Of a stretch of 64,000 nucleotides of DNA, positions 55,164 to 64,000 are shown piece after piece; position 1 is the first letter of the stretch, and the number at the start of each line of letters is the position of its first letter. Made by a program: the position numbers and the translations under genes. The stretch comes from Litoreibacter albidus. Lineage in GTDB: Bacteria; Pseudomonadota; Alphaproteobacteria; Rhodobacterales; Rhodobacteraceae. The DNA lies in contig NZ_FNOI01000003.1 of NCBI RefSeq assembly GCF_900107015.1, positions 124,001-188,000 of the forward strand. Reading direction: 5' to 3'. The notes under the pieces are model-generated. The model was not told where the DNA came from. It did not search any database and saw nothing but the letters and a program-made list of their open reading frames with translations.

Positions 55164-55772
55164 CTACCTATGCCCCCAATCGTCAGGGTCATCTGAATTG
55201 TTAGGCGACAGGCCCAGCACATCACCCTTTAGCGAGCAGCCCAAGCCCAGAACCGTGCGGTTGGCGTAGTTGAAATAGGCGGTTACTTGGTTGATCTCCA
55301 ATATCTGCCCATCATCCCACCCCGCATTGCGCAGCGCAGCTACATCCGCCTCTATCATATTTGCGGCGGAAACCGTCAGCTTCTGCGCATAGGCCAAACC
55401 GGTGTGGTGCAATGCGTCCAGCGGCGTGTCTTGCGGCGCGCGGGCTTCCAGTGCTGCGCGTATCTCATTGGCGTGCAGGTCATCCGCCAGCAACCGGCGC
55501 AGCCCCGCAAAGTGATGCTCTACACAGTAGTCACAGCCATTCAACAGGCTGACATATACTCCGATAGTTTCCAAAAACCACTTGGGCACGGTGTTCGACG
55601 CATGGTGGATACAGTTCTTATAGAGAAGCATATGCCCCTCCATCGAATGCGGCCTCAGGGAGTGGGACATCATGATGTTGTCTACGTTGCCATCCGGCCC
55701 CGTCACACGGTCGTACAGCGGCTTTAGGCGGGCGTCGGCCTCATCATAGGGAATGGTCTTAATCCAGCTCAT
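55164..55772 (-). CDS. AhpD/carboxymuconolactone decarboxylase-like peroxidase-related enzyme
   Basis: 202 residues from ATG 55772 (AAGGAG 7 bases upstream; ATG 55775 is adjacent). The redox motif CDYCVEHH gives Cys80, Cys83 and His87, as in AhpD-type peroxidases. The surrounding helices (TVPKWFLETIGVYVSLLNGC) and the C-terminal EINQVTAYFNYANRTVLGLG match the 'peroxidase-related enzyme' branch. It likely reduces organic peroxides or acts as a thiol relay. No operon partner is evident. Confidence 0.85.
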   Translation of the reverse strand: MSWIKTIPYDEADARLKPLYDRVTGPDGNVDNIMMSHSLRPHSMEGHMLLYKNCIHHASNTVPKWFLETIGVYVSLLNGCDYCVEHHFAGLRRLLADDLHANEIRAALEARAPQDTPLDALHHTGLAYAQKLTVSAANMIEADVAALRNAGWDDGQILEINQVTAYFNYANRTVLGLGCSLKGDVLGLSPNNSDDPDDWGHR

Positions 55773-55849
55773 CATCGGGCTCCTTGCGCGGGTCGCCGCA
55801 AGCTTCGCCAATTGAGGGGCGCGAATCTAGCCAAAATGTGCTATGGTGA

Positions 55850-55957
55850 CTTTAGAGACCGGTCCGTCCTGCTCTAATTCCAGGAAAACCCTCTTAACAT
55901 AAAGCAGGTGTGAGGTTTCCACGAACCGCCGCAATTCCAGCGGCGGTTCTGCTTTTT
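55850..55957 (+). ncRNA. Candidate small RNA with intrinsic terminator
   Basis: A perfect 10-base hairpin GAACCGCCGC (55923-55932) with GCGGCGGTTC (55940-55949) is followed by TGCTTTTT, a good plus-strand terminator, yet no plus-strand gene precedes it: both flanking genes are on the minus strand. Upstream, CCTGCT (about 55868) can pair with AGCAGG (about 55904). A possible -10, TATGGT, lies at 55842. The start is a guess. Confidence 0.4.
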
Positions 55958-55963
55958 CCCAGA

Positions 55964-57436
55964 CTAGGTCTTGCGACCAGACAAGTGTTTACGCAGCTTC
56001 GACGGCGGCGCTTTCTTGCGTCCCTTGAAAGGGTTATCTTCGTTTTGCGACCGCATGAACAACCGGATCGGCGTGCCCGGCATGTCGAAGTCTTCGCGCA
56101 GACCGTTCACCAGATAGCGCGAGTAGCTGGCGGGCAGCAAATCTGGGTGCGACGCCATCACAACGAATCCCGGTGGCCGCGCCTTCACTTGCGTCATGTA
56201 GCGCAGTTTGATGCGTTTGCCTTGTGGCGCGGGTGGCGGGTGCTGCTCCAACATGCCAACCAGCCAGCGGTTAAGCGCCGACGTGCTGACACGGCGGTTC
56301 CACACTTGGTGCGCTTCCAGAATGGCGTCGTGCAGACGCTCCAGCCCCCGACCCGTCAGCGCGGACACAGTGATCAACGGCGCGCCGCGCAGCTGCGGCA
56401 ACAGCCGCGTGAACTGTTCTTTCAACTGCTTGAGCTTGTCTTGCTTGTCGCCTTCGGTGTCCCACTTGTTGACGGCCAGAACCACTGCACGGCCTTCGCG
56501 TTCAGCCAGATCGGCGATGCGCAAATCCTGCTGCTCGAACGGGATGTCGACGTCCAGAAGAACCACCACGACTTCGGCAAATTTCACCGCGCGCAGCCCG
56601 TCAGACACCGACAGTTTCTCTAGTTTGTCTTGGACTTTCGCCTTCTTGCGCATCCCCGCCGTGTCGAAAATCCGCATCGGCGTGCCGGACCATTCGGTCA
56701 TCACGGAGATCGCATCGCGGGTGATCCCAGCCTCAGGGCCAGTCAGCAAACGCTCTTCGCCAAGGATCTTGTTAATCAACGTGGACTTGCCCGCATTCGG
56801 GCGGCCAACAACGGCAATTTGCAAAGGTTTTGAAGAGGTTGGCGGGATGTATTCAACCACCTCGTCTTCGCCAAGTTCCTCGTCTTCTTCGGTCAGATCA
56901 ACGTCAACCAACGGCGTGTGGTCCACATGCGCGGCCTCTGCCAGATCAATCAGCGGGCGCAGCACGTAAGCCAGATCGGCCATGCCTTCGCCGTGCTCTG
57001 CGGACAGGCCCAGCGGCTCCCCCAGACCAAGCGAATAGGCCTCCATCAAACCGGCCTCACCCGCCTTGCCCTCGGCCTTGTTCGCGGCAAGGATCACATG
57101 CGCATTCTTCTTGCGCAGGATGTCGGCGAAAATCTCGTCGGCAGGCAAAACACCCGCGCGCGCGTCGATAATAAACAGGCAGGCGTCTGCCATTTCCACA
57201 GCGCGCTCCGTCAGCATCCGCATACGGCCCTGCAGCGACTCGTCAGTGGCCATTTCCAGACCAGCGGTGTCGATGATGGTGAACTTCAAGTCCCCCAGAC
57301 GCGCCGCGCCTTCGCGCAGGTCGCGGGTCACACCCGGTTGGTCATCGACCAGCGCAAGGCGCTTGCCCACCAGACGGTTAAACAGCGTGGATTTGCCAAC
57401 ATTGGGACGGCCAACAATGGCGAGGGTGAAAGACAT
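55964..57436 (-). CDS. der: Ribosome biogenesis GTPase Der (EngA)
   Basis: 490 residues with two consecutive G domains and a C-terminal KH-like domain, the layout unique to Der. G1 motifs are GRPNVGKST (about 9-17) and GRPNAGKST (about 215-223); other motifs include [24 protein letters not shown] and NKWDT. It promotes 50S subunit maturation. An acidic insert ([19 protein letters not shown]) separates the G domains. It follows bamB, as in many proteobacteria. Confidence 0.96.
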   Translation of the reverse strand: MSFTLAIVGRPNVGKSTLFNRLVGKRLALVDDQPGVTRDLREGAARLGDLKFTIIDTAGLEMATDESLQGRMRMLTERAVEMADACLFIIDARAGVLPADEIFADILRKKNAHVILAANKAEGKAGEAGLMEAYSLGLGEPLGLSAEHGEGMADLAYVLRPLIDLAEAAHVDHTPLVDVDLTEEDEELGEDEVVEYIPPTSSKPLQIAVVGRPNAGKSTLINKILGEERLLTGPEAGITRDAISVMTEWSGTPMRIFDTAGMRKKAKVQDKLEKLSVSDGLRAVKFAEVVVVLLDVDIPFEQQDLRIADLAEREGRAVVLAVNKWDTEGDKQDKLKQLKEQFTRLLPQLRGAPLITVSALTGRGLERLHDAILEAHQVWNRRVSTSALNRWLVGMLEQHPPPAPQGKRIKLRYMTQVKARPPGFVVMASHPDLLPASYSRYLVNGLREDFDMPGTPIRLFMRSQNEDNPFKGRKKAPPSKLRKHLSGRKT

Positions 57437-57486
57437 GACAATAGCTCCGATGGACGGTCAGACGCGCGTCATACAGGCAAATGCCG

Positions 57487-58815
57487 TCAACGGAAAGCGG
57501 CGAGTTGCCCCTTGCCGGTGATCACGTAAAGCGTGCCGTTCACAATCGCCGGTGCAGAGGCCGCGCCGCCCTTCACATCCGTCGTCCCCACAAGGGCACC
57601 GGACGCAGGGTCGTAGCTGCGGATTTTGCCGTCGTTGGACGCCACAACCAGACGGCCACCCGCAAGGATGGGGCCGTAGTGAGCATAAATCTCATCACGC
57701 TTGCGCAGCTTCTTGGCAGTGTAATACGGCAGCTCCACGCCCCAGATACGCTCTCCGGTGGCGCGGTCCAGACGCAGCAACTCGTTCTGGTCAGAGACCA
57801 AGAACACGCTGTCCCCCGACGGCCAAACCGGCGAGTAAGTCCCTTCGCGTGCGGTCCAGATGCGCTCCCCAGAGGAGGCCTCCATCGCCACAACGCGGCC
57901 CGACTGGTTGCCCGCATAGACAACGCCGTTGTCGATCACAGGGTCGCCTGTCACGTCGGAGATCGTGGCATAAGCCACGCCCTTGCGCTTGCCCGCGACC
58001 GAGGAACCCCAAACACGGATGCCCGATTTTTTCAAAGCGGCCGCCAATTCGCCGGAGCTGAACGGGAACACCACCAACCGCGACGCAATCGCGGGGCCGG
58101 AGCCGCCCGCAATCGCCGCGTTCGACGGCGTGCCGGGCAATTGCCACTTGATGCGGCCCTGCTTGGTGTCCAGCGCCCATGCTTGGCTGTCGCGGCTGAC
58201 CACATAGACCAACCCGCCGTCAATTGTCGGGGCGGAGGTCAGTGGCGCGTCCAGCTTCTGGCGCCATTGCACGGCCCCAGATGTGGCCTCAATCGCGAAG
58301 AGTTCGCCAAAGCCCGTGGTGGCAAAGATCGTGCCATCCGCAAAGGCCAAGCCGCCGCCGGTGGCGTCGCCCTCTTTGTCGGTGGCTGGCGTCAACGCGC
58401 GGCTCCAGAGCGTCGCCCCATCAGAGCCTGTGGCCGTAACCATAGACGCGCTGTCCATCGTGAAGATGCGCCCCCCCGCGACAATCGGGTCAGCGGTGAT
58501 GCGACCCTTGCGGGTGTTGCCCTTGCCGATGTTGGCGGTCCAGATCGGGGTCAGCGTCGCGTTCAGCGCCGGATGCGCCGCCTTATGGGCAGAGTTCCCG
58601 CCGCGGTGTGTCCAGCTGGAATAGTTCTTTTGCGCAGGGGCGCGGAATTCCTTGGTCAGGTTCACGACCCCGCCGCCCGCATCCTCTGAACCCGGAAGGC
58701 CGGCGCGCACATCATAGCGTTTGCCGTCCAGCACCAGCTCTTCTTCGCCACATGCACCCAGTGCAAGCAAGGCGCAGACCGCCACGCTCGTCAGTGAAGT
58801 CTTGGAAAATTTCAT
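57487..58815 (-). CDS. bamB: Outer-membrane assembly lipoprotein, PQQ-type beta-propeller (BamB)
   Basis: 442 residues. The lipobox LLALGACG places the lipidated Cys near residue 22. The rest is an eight-bladed propeller of PQQ-like repeats, e.g. GATLWSRAL, GAVQWRQKL, GERIWTARE and GERIWGVELP. Start ATG 58815 was chosen because AGGGG lies at suitable spacing; ATG 58821 is too close. BamB supports BamA in outer-membrane protein insertion, in keeping with its position between the YfgM-like gene and der. Confidence 0.92.
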   Translation of the reverse strand: MKFSKTSLTSVAVCALLALGACGEEELVLDGKRYDVRAGLPGSEDAGGGVVNLTKEFRAPAQKNYSSWTHRGGNSAHKAAHPALNATLTPIWTANIGKGNTRKGRITADPIVAGGRIFTMDSASMVTATGSDGATLWSRALTPATDKEGDATGGGLAFADGTIFATTGFGELFAIEATSGAVQWRQKLDAPLTSAPTIDGGLVYVVSRDSQAWALDTKQGRIKWQLPGTPSNAAIAGGSGPAIASRLVVFPFSSGELAAALKKSGIRVWGSSVAGKRKGVAYATISDVTGDPVIDNGVVYAGNQSGRVVAMEASSGERIWTAREGTYSPVWPSGDSVFLVSDQNELLRLDRATGERIWGVELPYYTAKKLRKRDEIYAHYGPILAGGRLVVASNDGKIRSYDPASGALVGTTDVKGGAASAPAIVNGTLYVITGKGQLAAFR

Positions 58816-58906
58816 GCCCATAGCCCCTGCTGACCCTTCTTTTGTCGTACGTTGCCGCGCTTTTGTGGGCGCGGTCATTTGGTCCGTCGTATGTCGTTCG
58901 CGTGTC

Positions 58907-59557
58907 TTATTGGGCGCTTGCGAGTTCGCCACCCAGAGCCACAATCAACTCTGACGCGCGACGTTGCAACCCCGGTGTGATTTTGGCCGATGCCAGCACC
59001 CCGCGCAGGATCTCGACGGCGGTGTCCGTGTCGCCGGTCTCTGCGGCAATCAGCGCCAGTTGTTCTTCGGCCAGCGGCTGAAACGGTGCCCCCGGCACGG
59101 CCAGCGCTTCAAACGCCGCGCGGCGTTCTTCTAAGGGGGTTTCCGGCGGCAACGCCAATGCGCGCTTTAGCTGCGCCAGTTCCGTGTAGACGGCTGGTGC
59201 GCCCTCGGTGCCAATGACCGTGTCGAGTTGCTGAATGCCGAACTCCGCGTTGTCCCCCGCAAGCGCGTCTGCGGCGGCCAGATGGCCCGCAATCGCGGCT
59301 TGCTGCGGGTTGGCGGCCTCGATCTTGCCCAAGGTGGCGCCTGCGTCGTCAGCGTCAATGCCAGCCAACAGGGTGTCTCCGAATGCTTCCGCTTCCGCTT
59401 TCACCGTCGCTTTGCGGTATTCATTGTAGGCCGCGCCACCAACGATCAACAAAACGGCCAGAACAGCAACCCAGCCCCATTTCTTGATGAGGGTAAACAA
59501 ACGGTCGCGGCGGACCTCTTCGGTCACCTCTTCGATAAAGCTGTCAGTTTGGCTCAC
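58907..59557 (-). CDS. YfgM-like TPR membrane protein
   Basis: 216 residues from GTG 59557, preceded by GGAG. One transmembrane helix at about 31-48 (WVAVLAVLLIVGGAAYNEYRK) leaves a short cytosolic N-terminus (SFIEEVTEEVRRDRLFTLIKKWG) and a periplasmic TPR-like helical domain. This matches YfgM, an ancillary SecYEG/PpiD-associated chaperone. The order yfgM-bamB-der is conserved with enterobacteria. The frame is open upstream but without a ribosome site. Confidence 0.85.
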   Translation of the reverse strand: MSQTDSFIEEVTEEVRRDRLFTLIKKWGWVAVLAVLLIVGGAAYNEYRKATVKAEAEAFGDTLLAGIDADDAGATLGKIEAANPQQAAIAGHLAAADALAGDNAEFGIQQLDTVIGTEGAPAVYTELAQLKRALALPPETPLEERRAAFEALAVPGAPFQPLAEEQLALIAAETGDTDTAVEILRGVLASAKITPGLQRRASELIVALGGELASAQ

Positions 59558-59716
59558 AGGTGTTCTCCGTGTATCTGTTCCGCGAGGCATACCCCGAAGG
59601 GTTAAACCTTGCCAAGTGCAAAGGCACATTGCTATGAAGCACGCAGGAATTCGCGGCGCGGGCTTGGCCACGCTGGCTGTGCACAGCACATGCGCATGGC
59701 TGCGACCCTTAGCCTC

Positions 59717-59758
59717 TTGCGAAATTCAAAAATAAACTGTATTTTGAACCGATCGGTT
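59717..59758 (+). promoter_or_regulatory. Promoter with TetR-type operator for the RND operon
   Basis: TTGCGA (59717-59722), a 17-base spacer and TATTTT (59740-59745) form a plausible sigma-70 promoter. Immediately downstream, over the expected transcription start, is the perfect 12-base palindrome AACCGATCGGTT (59747-59758). This is a typical AcrR/TetR-type operator. No tetR-like gene is in the window. Confidence 0.6.
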
Positions 59759-59820
59759 TAGATATTTGCCTGGCCGTGACCCAATTTTTTGAAGCCGAGT
59801 CCGGCACAGGGATTAAATAT

Positions 59821-61062
59821 ATGCGTTTCTTCTCGATCGTCACAGCAATCGTGGTGACCCTCGCGCTCTACCTTATTGTGTTTGAGCGCGACCGTTTGCT
59901 TGGCTTTGCCAACGGCGGCGATACCCCGCCCCCCACGGCCACCGAAACGACAGCTGAAACAACTGAAGAACCAGAAGCAGAAGGCGCGCGCGTCGTCTCC
60001 GTCGTCGCCATGCGCTCGACTGCGCAGGCCATCGACAACGCGGTTCTGCTGCGCGGCCGCACCGAAGCCGCCCGCCAAGTTGACGTCCGCGCCGAGACGT
60101 CCGGCCTCGTCAGCTCGGAGCCACTGCGCAAGGGCGCATATGTCGAGGCAGGCCAGCTTTTGTGCGAGATCGCCCCCGGAACCCGCCAATCGGCACTGGC
60201 AGAAGCGCAGGCGCGCTACCCCGAAGCCAAGGCCCGCCTGCCCGAAGCCCAAGGCCGCGTGCTGGAGGCCGAAGCCCGTTTGAAAGAAGCGCAGATCAAC
60301 GACAACGCCGCCAAACAGCTCTCCGCTGACGGCTTTGCCTCCGACATCCGCGTGGCAGGGACGCAGGCCGCCGTGCAATCCGCCCTCGCCACAGTAGAGA
60401 CCGCGCGCGCCGGTGTTGAAAGCGCCCGCGCCGGCATCTTGGCCGCAGAGGCCGCGATTGCGGCGGCGAAGAACGAAATCGCCCGCCTTAGGATCACCGC
60501 CCCCTTCGGTGGCCTGCTGGAAACCGATACCGCAGAACTTGGCGCCCTAATGCAGCCCGGCGGGCTCTGCGCCACAGTCATACAGCTTAACCCGATCAAA
60601 CTGGTGGCCTTCGTGCCCGAAACCGAGGTCGCCAAGGTCGACGTGGGCGCGCGCGCTGGCGGGCGTACCACCGCGAACCAAACCGTGGAGGGGCGCGTCA
60701 CCTTCATGTCGCGCTCATCCGACCCCGAAACCCGCACCTTTCGCGTGGAAATTACCGTGGACAACGATGACTTGCAGTTGCGCGACGGCCAAACCGCCGA
60801 AATCCTGATCGGGGCGGAGGGGCAGAAAGCCCACCTCGTCCCCGCGTCCGCGCTGACGTTGAACGACCAAGGCACGCTGGGCCTCCAGATCGCCACCGAT
60901 GACGACAAGGCGGCCTTCACGCCCATCACCATCCTGCGCGACACCGTCGACGGCATGTGGGTGTCGGGCCTGCCAGAACAGGCGTCGATCATCACCGTCG
61001 GGCAGGATTACGTCACCGACGGCGTGGCGATCAAGGCGACCTACGCGGGATCGAAATCATGA
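59821..61062 (+). CDS. RND efflux periplasmic adaptor (membrane fusion protein)
   Basis: 413 residues from ATG 59821 with AGGGAT 8 bases upstream; GTG 59776 is in frame but lies just past the operator and lacks a ribosome site. N-terminal anchor helix (4-21), then an acidic Thr/Pro linker, the biotinyl-lipoyl halves around 85-115 and 220-250 (DVRAETSGLVSSEPLRKGAYVEAGQLL and RITAPFGGLLETDTAELGALMQPGG), an alpha-helical hairpin between them, and the beta-barrel domain after 255. It bridges the pump and an outer-membrane channel. The stop overlaps the pump start (ATGA). Confidence 0.92.
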   Translation: MRFFSIVTAIVVTLALYLIVFERDRLLGFANGGDTPPPTATETTAETTEEPEAEGARVVSVVAMRSTAQAIDNAVLLRGRTEAARQVDVRAETSGLVSSEPLRKGAYVEAGQLLCEIAPGTRQSALAEAQARYPEAKARLPEAQGRVLEAEARLKEAQINDNAAKQLSADGFASDIRVAGTQAAVQSALATVETARAGVESARAGILAAEAAIAAAKNEIARLRITAPFGGLLETDTAELGALMQPGGLCATVIQLNPIKLVAFVPETEVAKVDVGARAGGRTTANQTVEGRVTFMSRSSDPETRTFRVEITVDNDDLQLRDGQTAEILIGAEGQKAHLVPASALTLNDQGTLGLQIATDDDKAAFTPITILRDTVDGMWVSGLPEQASIITVGQDYVTDGVAIKATYAGSKS

Positions 61063-64000
61063 CTGGTATGGTCGATTGGGCCAGCGAACGGGCCCGCATG
61101 ATCATCGCCTTCATTGTGATGTCGGTGGTGATCGGGGCCTTTGCCTATACCGGTCTGCCCAAGGAAGGGGAGCCGGACATCGAAATTCCCGCGCTCTTCG
61201 TCTCTGTCCCCTTCCCCGGCATCTCCGCCGAGGACAGCGAGAAGTTGTTGGTCAAGGTGATGGAGACCAAGCTGCAAGACCTCGACGGGCTGAAAACCCT
61301 GTCCGGCACCGCCGCCGAGAATTACGCGGGCGTGGCGATGGAGTTCGAATTCGGCTGGGACAAAACCAAAATCCTCGCCGATGTGCGCGACAAGATGGGA
61401 CAGGCGCAGGCCGAATTCCCCGACGGCGCGGAGCAGTACAACCTTATCGAGATCAACTTCTCCGAGTTCCCGATTGTCATCGTCTCCCTGTCGGGCGACC
61501 TGCCGGAACGCACGCTCACCAAGGTCGCCAAAGACCTGCAAGACGTGATCGAAGCCATGCCGCCGATCTTGGAAGCGGGCCTTGCAGGCCAGCGCGACGA
61601 GATGCTGGAAGTCATCATCGACCCCTTGGCGCTGGAGGCCTACAACGTCTCTGCGGGGGAGTTGATCAACGTGGTGACCAGCAACAACCTGCTGATCGCG
61701 GCGGGTGAAGTGGAGACCGACCAAGGCGCGTTCTCCGTCAAAATCCCCGCCTCTTTCGACGAGCCGCTCGACGTCTACAAGCTGCCGATCAAGGTCAATG
61801 GCGACCGCGTGGTCACATTGGGGGAGCTGGCCGACATCCGCCTGACCTTCGAGGACCGCACCGGCACCGCGCGCTTCAACGGCAATGACACCGTGGCGCT
61901 GCAAGTGGTCAAGCGGAAGGGCTACAACATCATCGACACCGCGCAGCTGGTGCGCGACACCGTGGCCGACGTGCAAAAAGGCTGGCCGCAAGAACTGCGC
62001 GACGCCATTCGCGTCGACGTCACGCTGGACCAGTCGAAGACCGTGAACAACATGGTGCAGCAGCTTGAAGGCTCCGTCCTGACGGCGATTGCGCTGGTGA
62101 TGATTGTGGTCTTGGCGTCGCTCGGAACACGCTCCGCCCTGCTGGTGGGTTTCGCGATCCCGACGTCGTTTCTGTTGTGCTTCATCTTGCTGGGCATCAT
62201 GGGCATTTCCATCTCCAACATCGTGATGTTCGGGCTGATCCTTGCCGTAGGCATGCTGGTGGACGGGGCCATCGTGGTGGTCGAATACGCCGACAAGCGC
62301 ATCGACGAGGGCGCGGGGCCGATGCAGGCCTATACCGACGCCGCGAAGCGCATGTTCTGGCCCATCGTGTCCTCCACCGCCACCACGCTTTGTGCGTTTC
62401 TGCCGATGCTGTTCTGGCCGGGTGTTCCGGGTGAATTTATGGGCATGTTGCCGGTCACGCTGATCTTCGTGCTCTCCGCGTCGTTGATCGTGGCGCTGAT
62501 CTACCTGCCCGTTATGGGCGGCGTGTCGGGCCGCATCTCGCGGATGATCACCCGCGCCTCCGGCTTCCTGCGCGGCTTCCACATCGTCCTTCGCTTGGCG
62601 TTGGTCGCCCTTGCCATGATCTTGCTGTTCACCGCGGCCATGCAGTTGCTGAACCCCAGCTACCTGTTGCCCATCCCGCGCGGGCAAGGCGGCGTCGGGG
62701 TCATGGTCTTTGGCGGGGTGTTCTTCACCTTTGCCGCCATGTTTGCCTCTGCCGCGATGGGGTCCGTGTCCGGTGCGCGCCGCGCCCGCCGCATCAACGC
62801 GGGCTACCGCCGCACGGCCTTCGGGCATTTCACCAAGTTCATCGCGGGCAATCCGATCATGCCGCTGATAGCCATCGGCGCGGTGGGGGCCTTCGTGATG
62901 ATGACCTTCGTGACCTTCTCGGCCAACAACAACGGCGTCGAGTTCTTCGTGGAATCCGAGACCGAGCAGGCGATCATTTACGTACGCGCCCGTGGCAACC
63001 TGAGCCTCAAGGAAAAAGACGGTCTCGTGCGGCAGGTCGAAGACCAGATTGCCAGCGTTGACGGCATCGACTCGATCTTCGCCTTCGCGGGCGAAGGCGG
63101 GCTCGACACCAACACGGGCGGCGCAACTGGTCCGCTCGACACCATCGGGCAAATCCAGATTGAGCTGGCCGAATGGGGCAAGCGCCGTGACGACACGGAT
63201 ATCCTTGACGAAATGCAGGCCAAGATGGACGCCATTCCCGGCATCTATACCGAAATCCTAAGTCAGGACCGTGGCCCCGCAGGCGGCAAGCCGGTGAACC
63301 TGCGCCTGAAAGGCGACAATTGGGATGAGTTGCAAGAGGCCACCCGCATCGCCCGCGCCAAGTTCGAAGACACCGACGGGCTGATCACGATTGAGGACAC
63401 CCTGCCCCTGCCCGGTATCGACTGGCAAATCGACGTCGATGTGGAGGCCGCAGGCCGCTACAAGGCCGACGTCGCCACCGTGGGCGCGATGGTGCAGCTT
63501 GTCACCCGTGGGTTGCTGCTCGACACCATGCGCGTCGACAGCTCCGACGAGGAAATCGAAATCCGCGTCCGCCTGCCCGAAGAAAGCCGCGTGTTGTCCA
63601 CCTTGGACAACCTCAAGGTGCGCACGCCGGACGGGCTGATTCCGCTGTCCAACTTCATCACCCGCAAACCCGTGGCAAAGCTGGGCCAGATCGACCGCGT
63701 GGACCAAACCCGCTACTTCGACGTGAAGGCCGATGTTGCCCCCGACCTGCGCAACGCTGACGGCGACATCATGAATCCGAACGAGCGTATCGCCTATCTG
63801 ACCGACTGGCTGGAAACCGACACGCCCCTGCCCGCCTCCGTCACCTTTGAATGGGCGGGCGACACCGAGGAAGAGGCCGAAAGCCAAGCCTTCCTTGGCA
63901 ACGCCTTCCTTGCCGCCCTTGGGCTGATGTTCGTGATCCTGCTGGCGCAGTTCAACTCCTTCTACAACTCCGTTCTGGTGCTGCTGGCGGTAGTCTTGTC
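61059..64000 (+). CDS. RND efflux pump permease, truncated by window edge
   Basis: At least 980 residues from ATG 61059, open to the window end. N-terminal helix IIAFIVMSVVIGAFAYTG, porter-domain motifs (EINFSEFPIVIVSLSGDLPE), and helix 4 GLILAVGMLVDGAIVVVEYADK with one of the two proton-relay aspartates kept. After helix 6, a longer-than-usual hydrophobic segment (LRLALVALAMILLFTAAMQL ... GGVFFTFAAMFASAAMG) precedes the second half, a feature of an alphaproteobacterial HAE-type branch. The last residues (FLAALGLMFVILLAQFNSF) are helix 8-9. Substrate range unknown. Operon with the adaptor upstream. Confidence 0.93.
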   Translation, partial: MTGMVDWASERARMIIAFIVMSVVIGAFAYTGLPKEGEPDIEIPALFVSVPFPGISAEDSEKLLVKVMETKLQDLDGLKTLSGTAAENYAGVAMEFEFGWDKTKILADVRDKMGQAQAEFPDGAEQYNLIEINFSEFPIVIVSLSGDLPERTLTKVAKDLQDVIEAMPPILEAGLAGQRDEMLEVIIDPLALEAYNVSAGELINVVTSNNLLIAAGEVETDQGAFSVKIPASFDEPLDVYKLPIKVNGDRVVTLGELADIRLTFEDRTGTARFNGNDTVALQVVKRKGYNIIDTAQLVRDTVADVQKGWPQELRDAIRVDVTLDQSKTVNNMVQQLEGSVLTAIALVMIVVLASLGTRSALLVGFAIPTSFLLCFILLGIMGISISNIVMFGLILAVGMLVDGAIVVVEYADKRIDEGAGPMQAYTDAAKRMFWPIVSSTATTLCAFLPMLFWPGVPGEFMGMLPVTLIFVLSASLIVALIYLPVMGGVSGRISRMITRASGFLRGFHIVLRLALVALAMILLFTAAMQLLNPSYLLPIPRGQGGVGVMVFGGVFFTFAAMFASAAMGSVSGARRARRINAGYRRTAFGHFTKFIAGNPIMPLIAIGAVGAFVMMTFVTFSANNNGVEFFVESETEQAIIYVRARGNLSLKEKDGLVRQVEDQIASVDGIDSIFAFAGEGGLDTNTGGATGPLDTIGQIQIELAEWGKRRDDTDILDEMQAKMDAIPGIYTEILSQDRGPAGGKPVNLRLKGDNWDELQEATRIARAKFEDTDGLITIEDTLPLPGIDWQIDVDVEAAGRYKADVATVGAMVQLVTRGLLLDTMRVDSSDEEIEIRVRLPEESRVLSTLDNLKVRTPDGLIPLSNFITRKPVAKLGQIDRVDQTRYFDVKADVAPDLRNADGDIMNPNERIAYLTDWLETDTPLPASVTFEWAGDTEEEAESQAFLGNAFLAALGLMFVILLAQFNSFYNSVLVLLAVVL

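Noticed and set aside
61041-63152. A 703-codon open frame on the minus strand
   Set aside because: It lies opposite the RND pump gene and is His/Arg/Gln-rich with no recognisable domain, as expected for the antisense of a GC-rich gene.
1-64000. tRNA, rRNA, transposase or phage genes
   Set aside because: None could be found in the intergenic regions or coding frames.

Overview
The window looks like chromosomal DNA from a marine-type alphaproteobacterium of the family Rhodobacteraceae (Roseobacter group). This is inferred from high GC content, a C4-pathway 5-aminolevulinate synthase, the DUF4167, DUF2849 and DUF934 families, the alphaproteobacterial style of the lptF-lptG-lptD-surA-pdxA-rsmA run, and an IF-3 with the N-terminus [10 protein letters not shown]. 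The species cannot be named from sequence alone. No tRNA, rRNA, insertion sequence, prophage or CRISPR array was seen.

Layout. 1-6758: a truncated secreted protein, a 34-codon gene, a TfoX-C-like protein, ndk, an ABC-F ATPase, a MarC-type membrane protein, a periplasmic-type aspartic protease, then holC and pepA on the minus strand. 6883-14371: an envelope and housekeeping operon (lptF, lptG, lptD, surA-like, pdxA, rsmA). 14372-22373: mostly minus-strand housekeeping (DUF4167, prmC-prfA, ispG, RodZ-like, hemA). 22564-24477: an M20 peptidase and a degenerate receiver-like protein. 24474-30454: an Lrp-type regulator divergent from a sulfate assimilation operon (cysG, DUF2849, cysI, cysH, DUF934) followed by a ferredoxin/flavodoxin-NADP reductase. 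30556-32200: an Ala/Thr/Glu-rich 22-residue-repeat protein and infC, which appears to start at AUA. 32270-36576: a molybdenum-hydroxylase accessory set (MoxR, CoxE, XdhC, molybdopterin-binding protein) with no structural enzyme genes nearby. 36688-40837: glutaryl-CoA dehydrogenase and an iron(III) ABC binding protein facing its permease.

40901-49752 is the most unusual region. Seven large genes in two divergent units encode three related GT-A glycosyltransferases (one with a tandem, apparently degenerate copy), a glycosyltransferase-methyltransferase fusion, a stand-alone alpha/beta-hydrolase-like protein, and a sulfotransferase fused to a paralogue of that hydrolase. It reads as a surface-glycan synthesis and modification system whose product is unknown. 

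49846-54239 returns to housekeeping (DUF1127, a small lipoprotein, pyrC, pyrE, dnaB). 54240-55163 holds an AT-richer LysE-type exporter. After an AhpD-like protein and a candidate small RNA comes the yfgM-bamB-der run (outer-membrane assembly and ribosome GTPase). The window ends in an RND efflux operon with a TetR-style operator palindrome; the pump gene is cut by the window edge.
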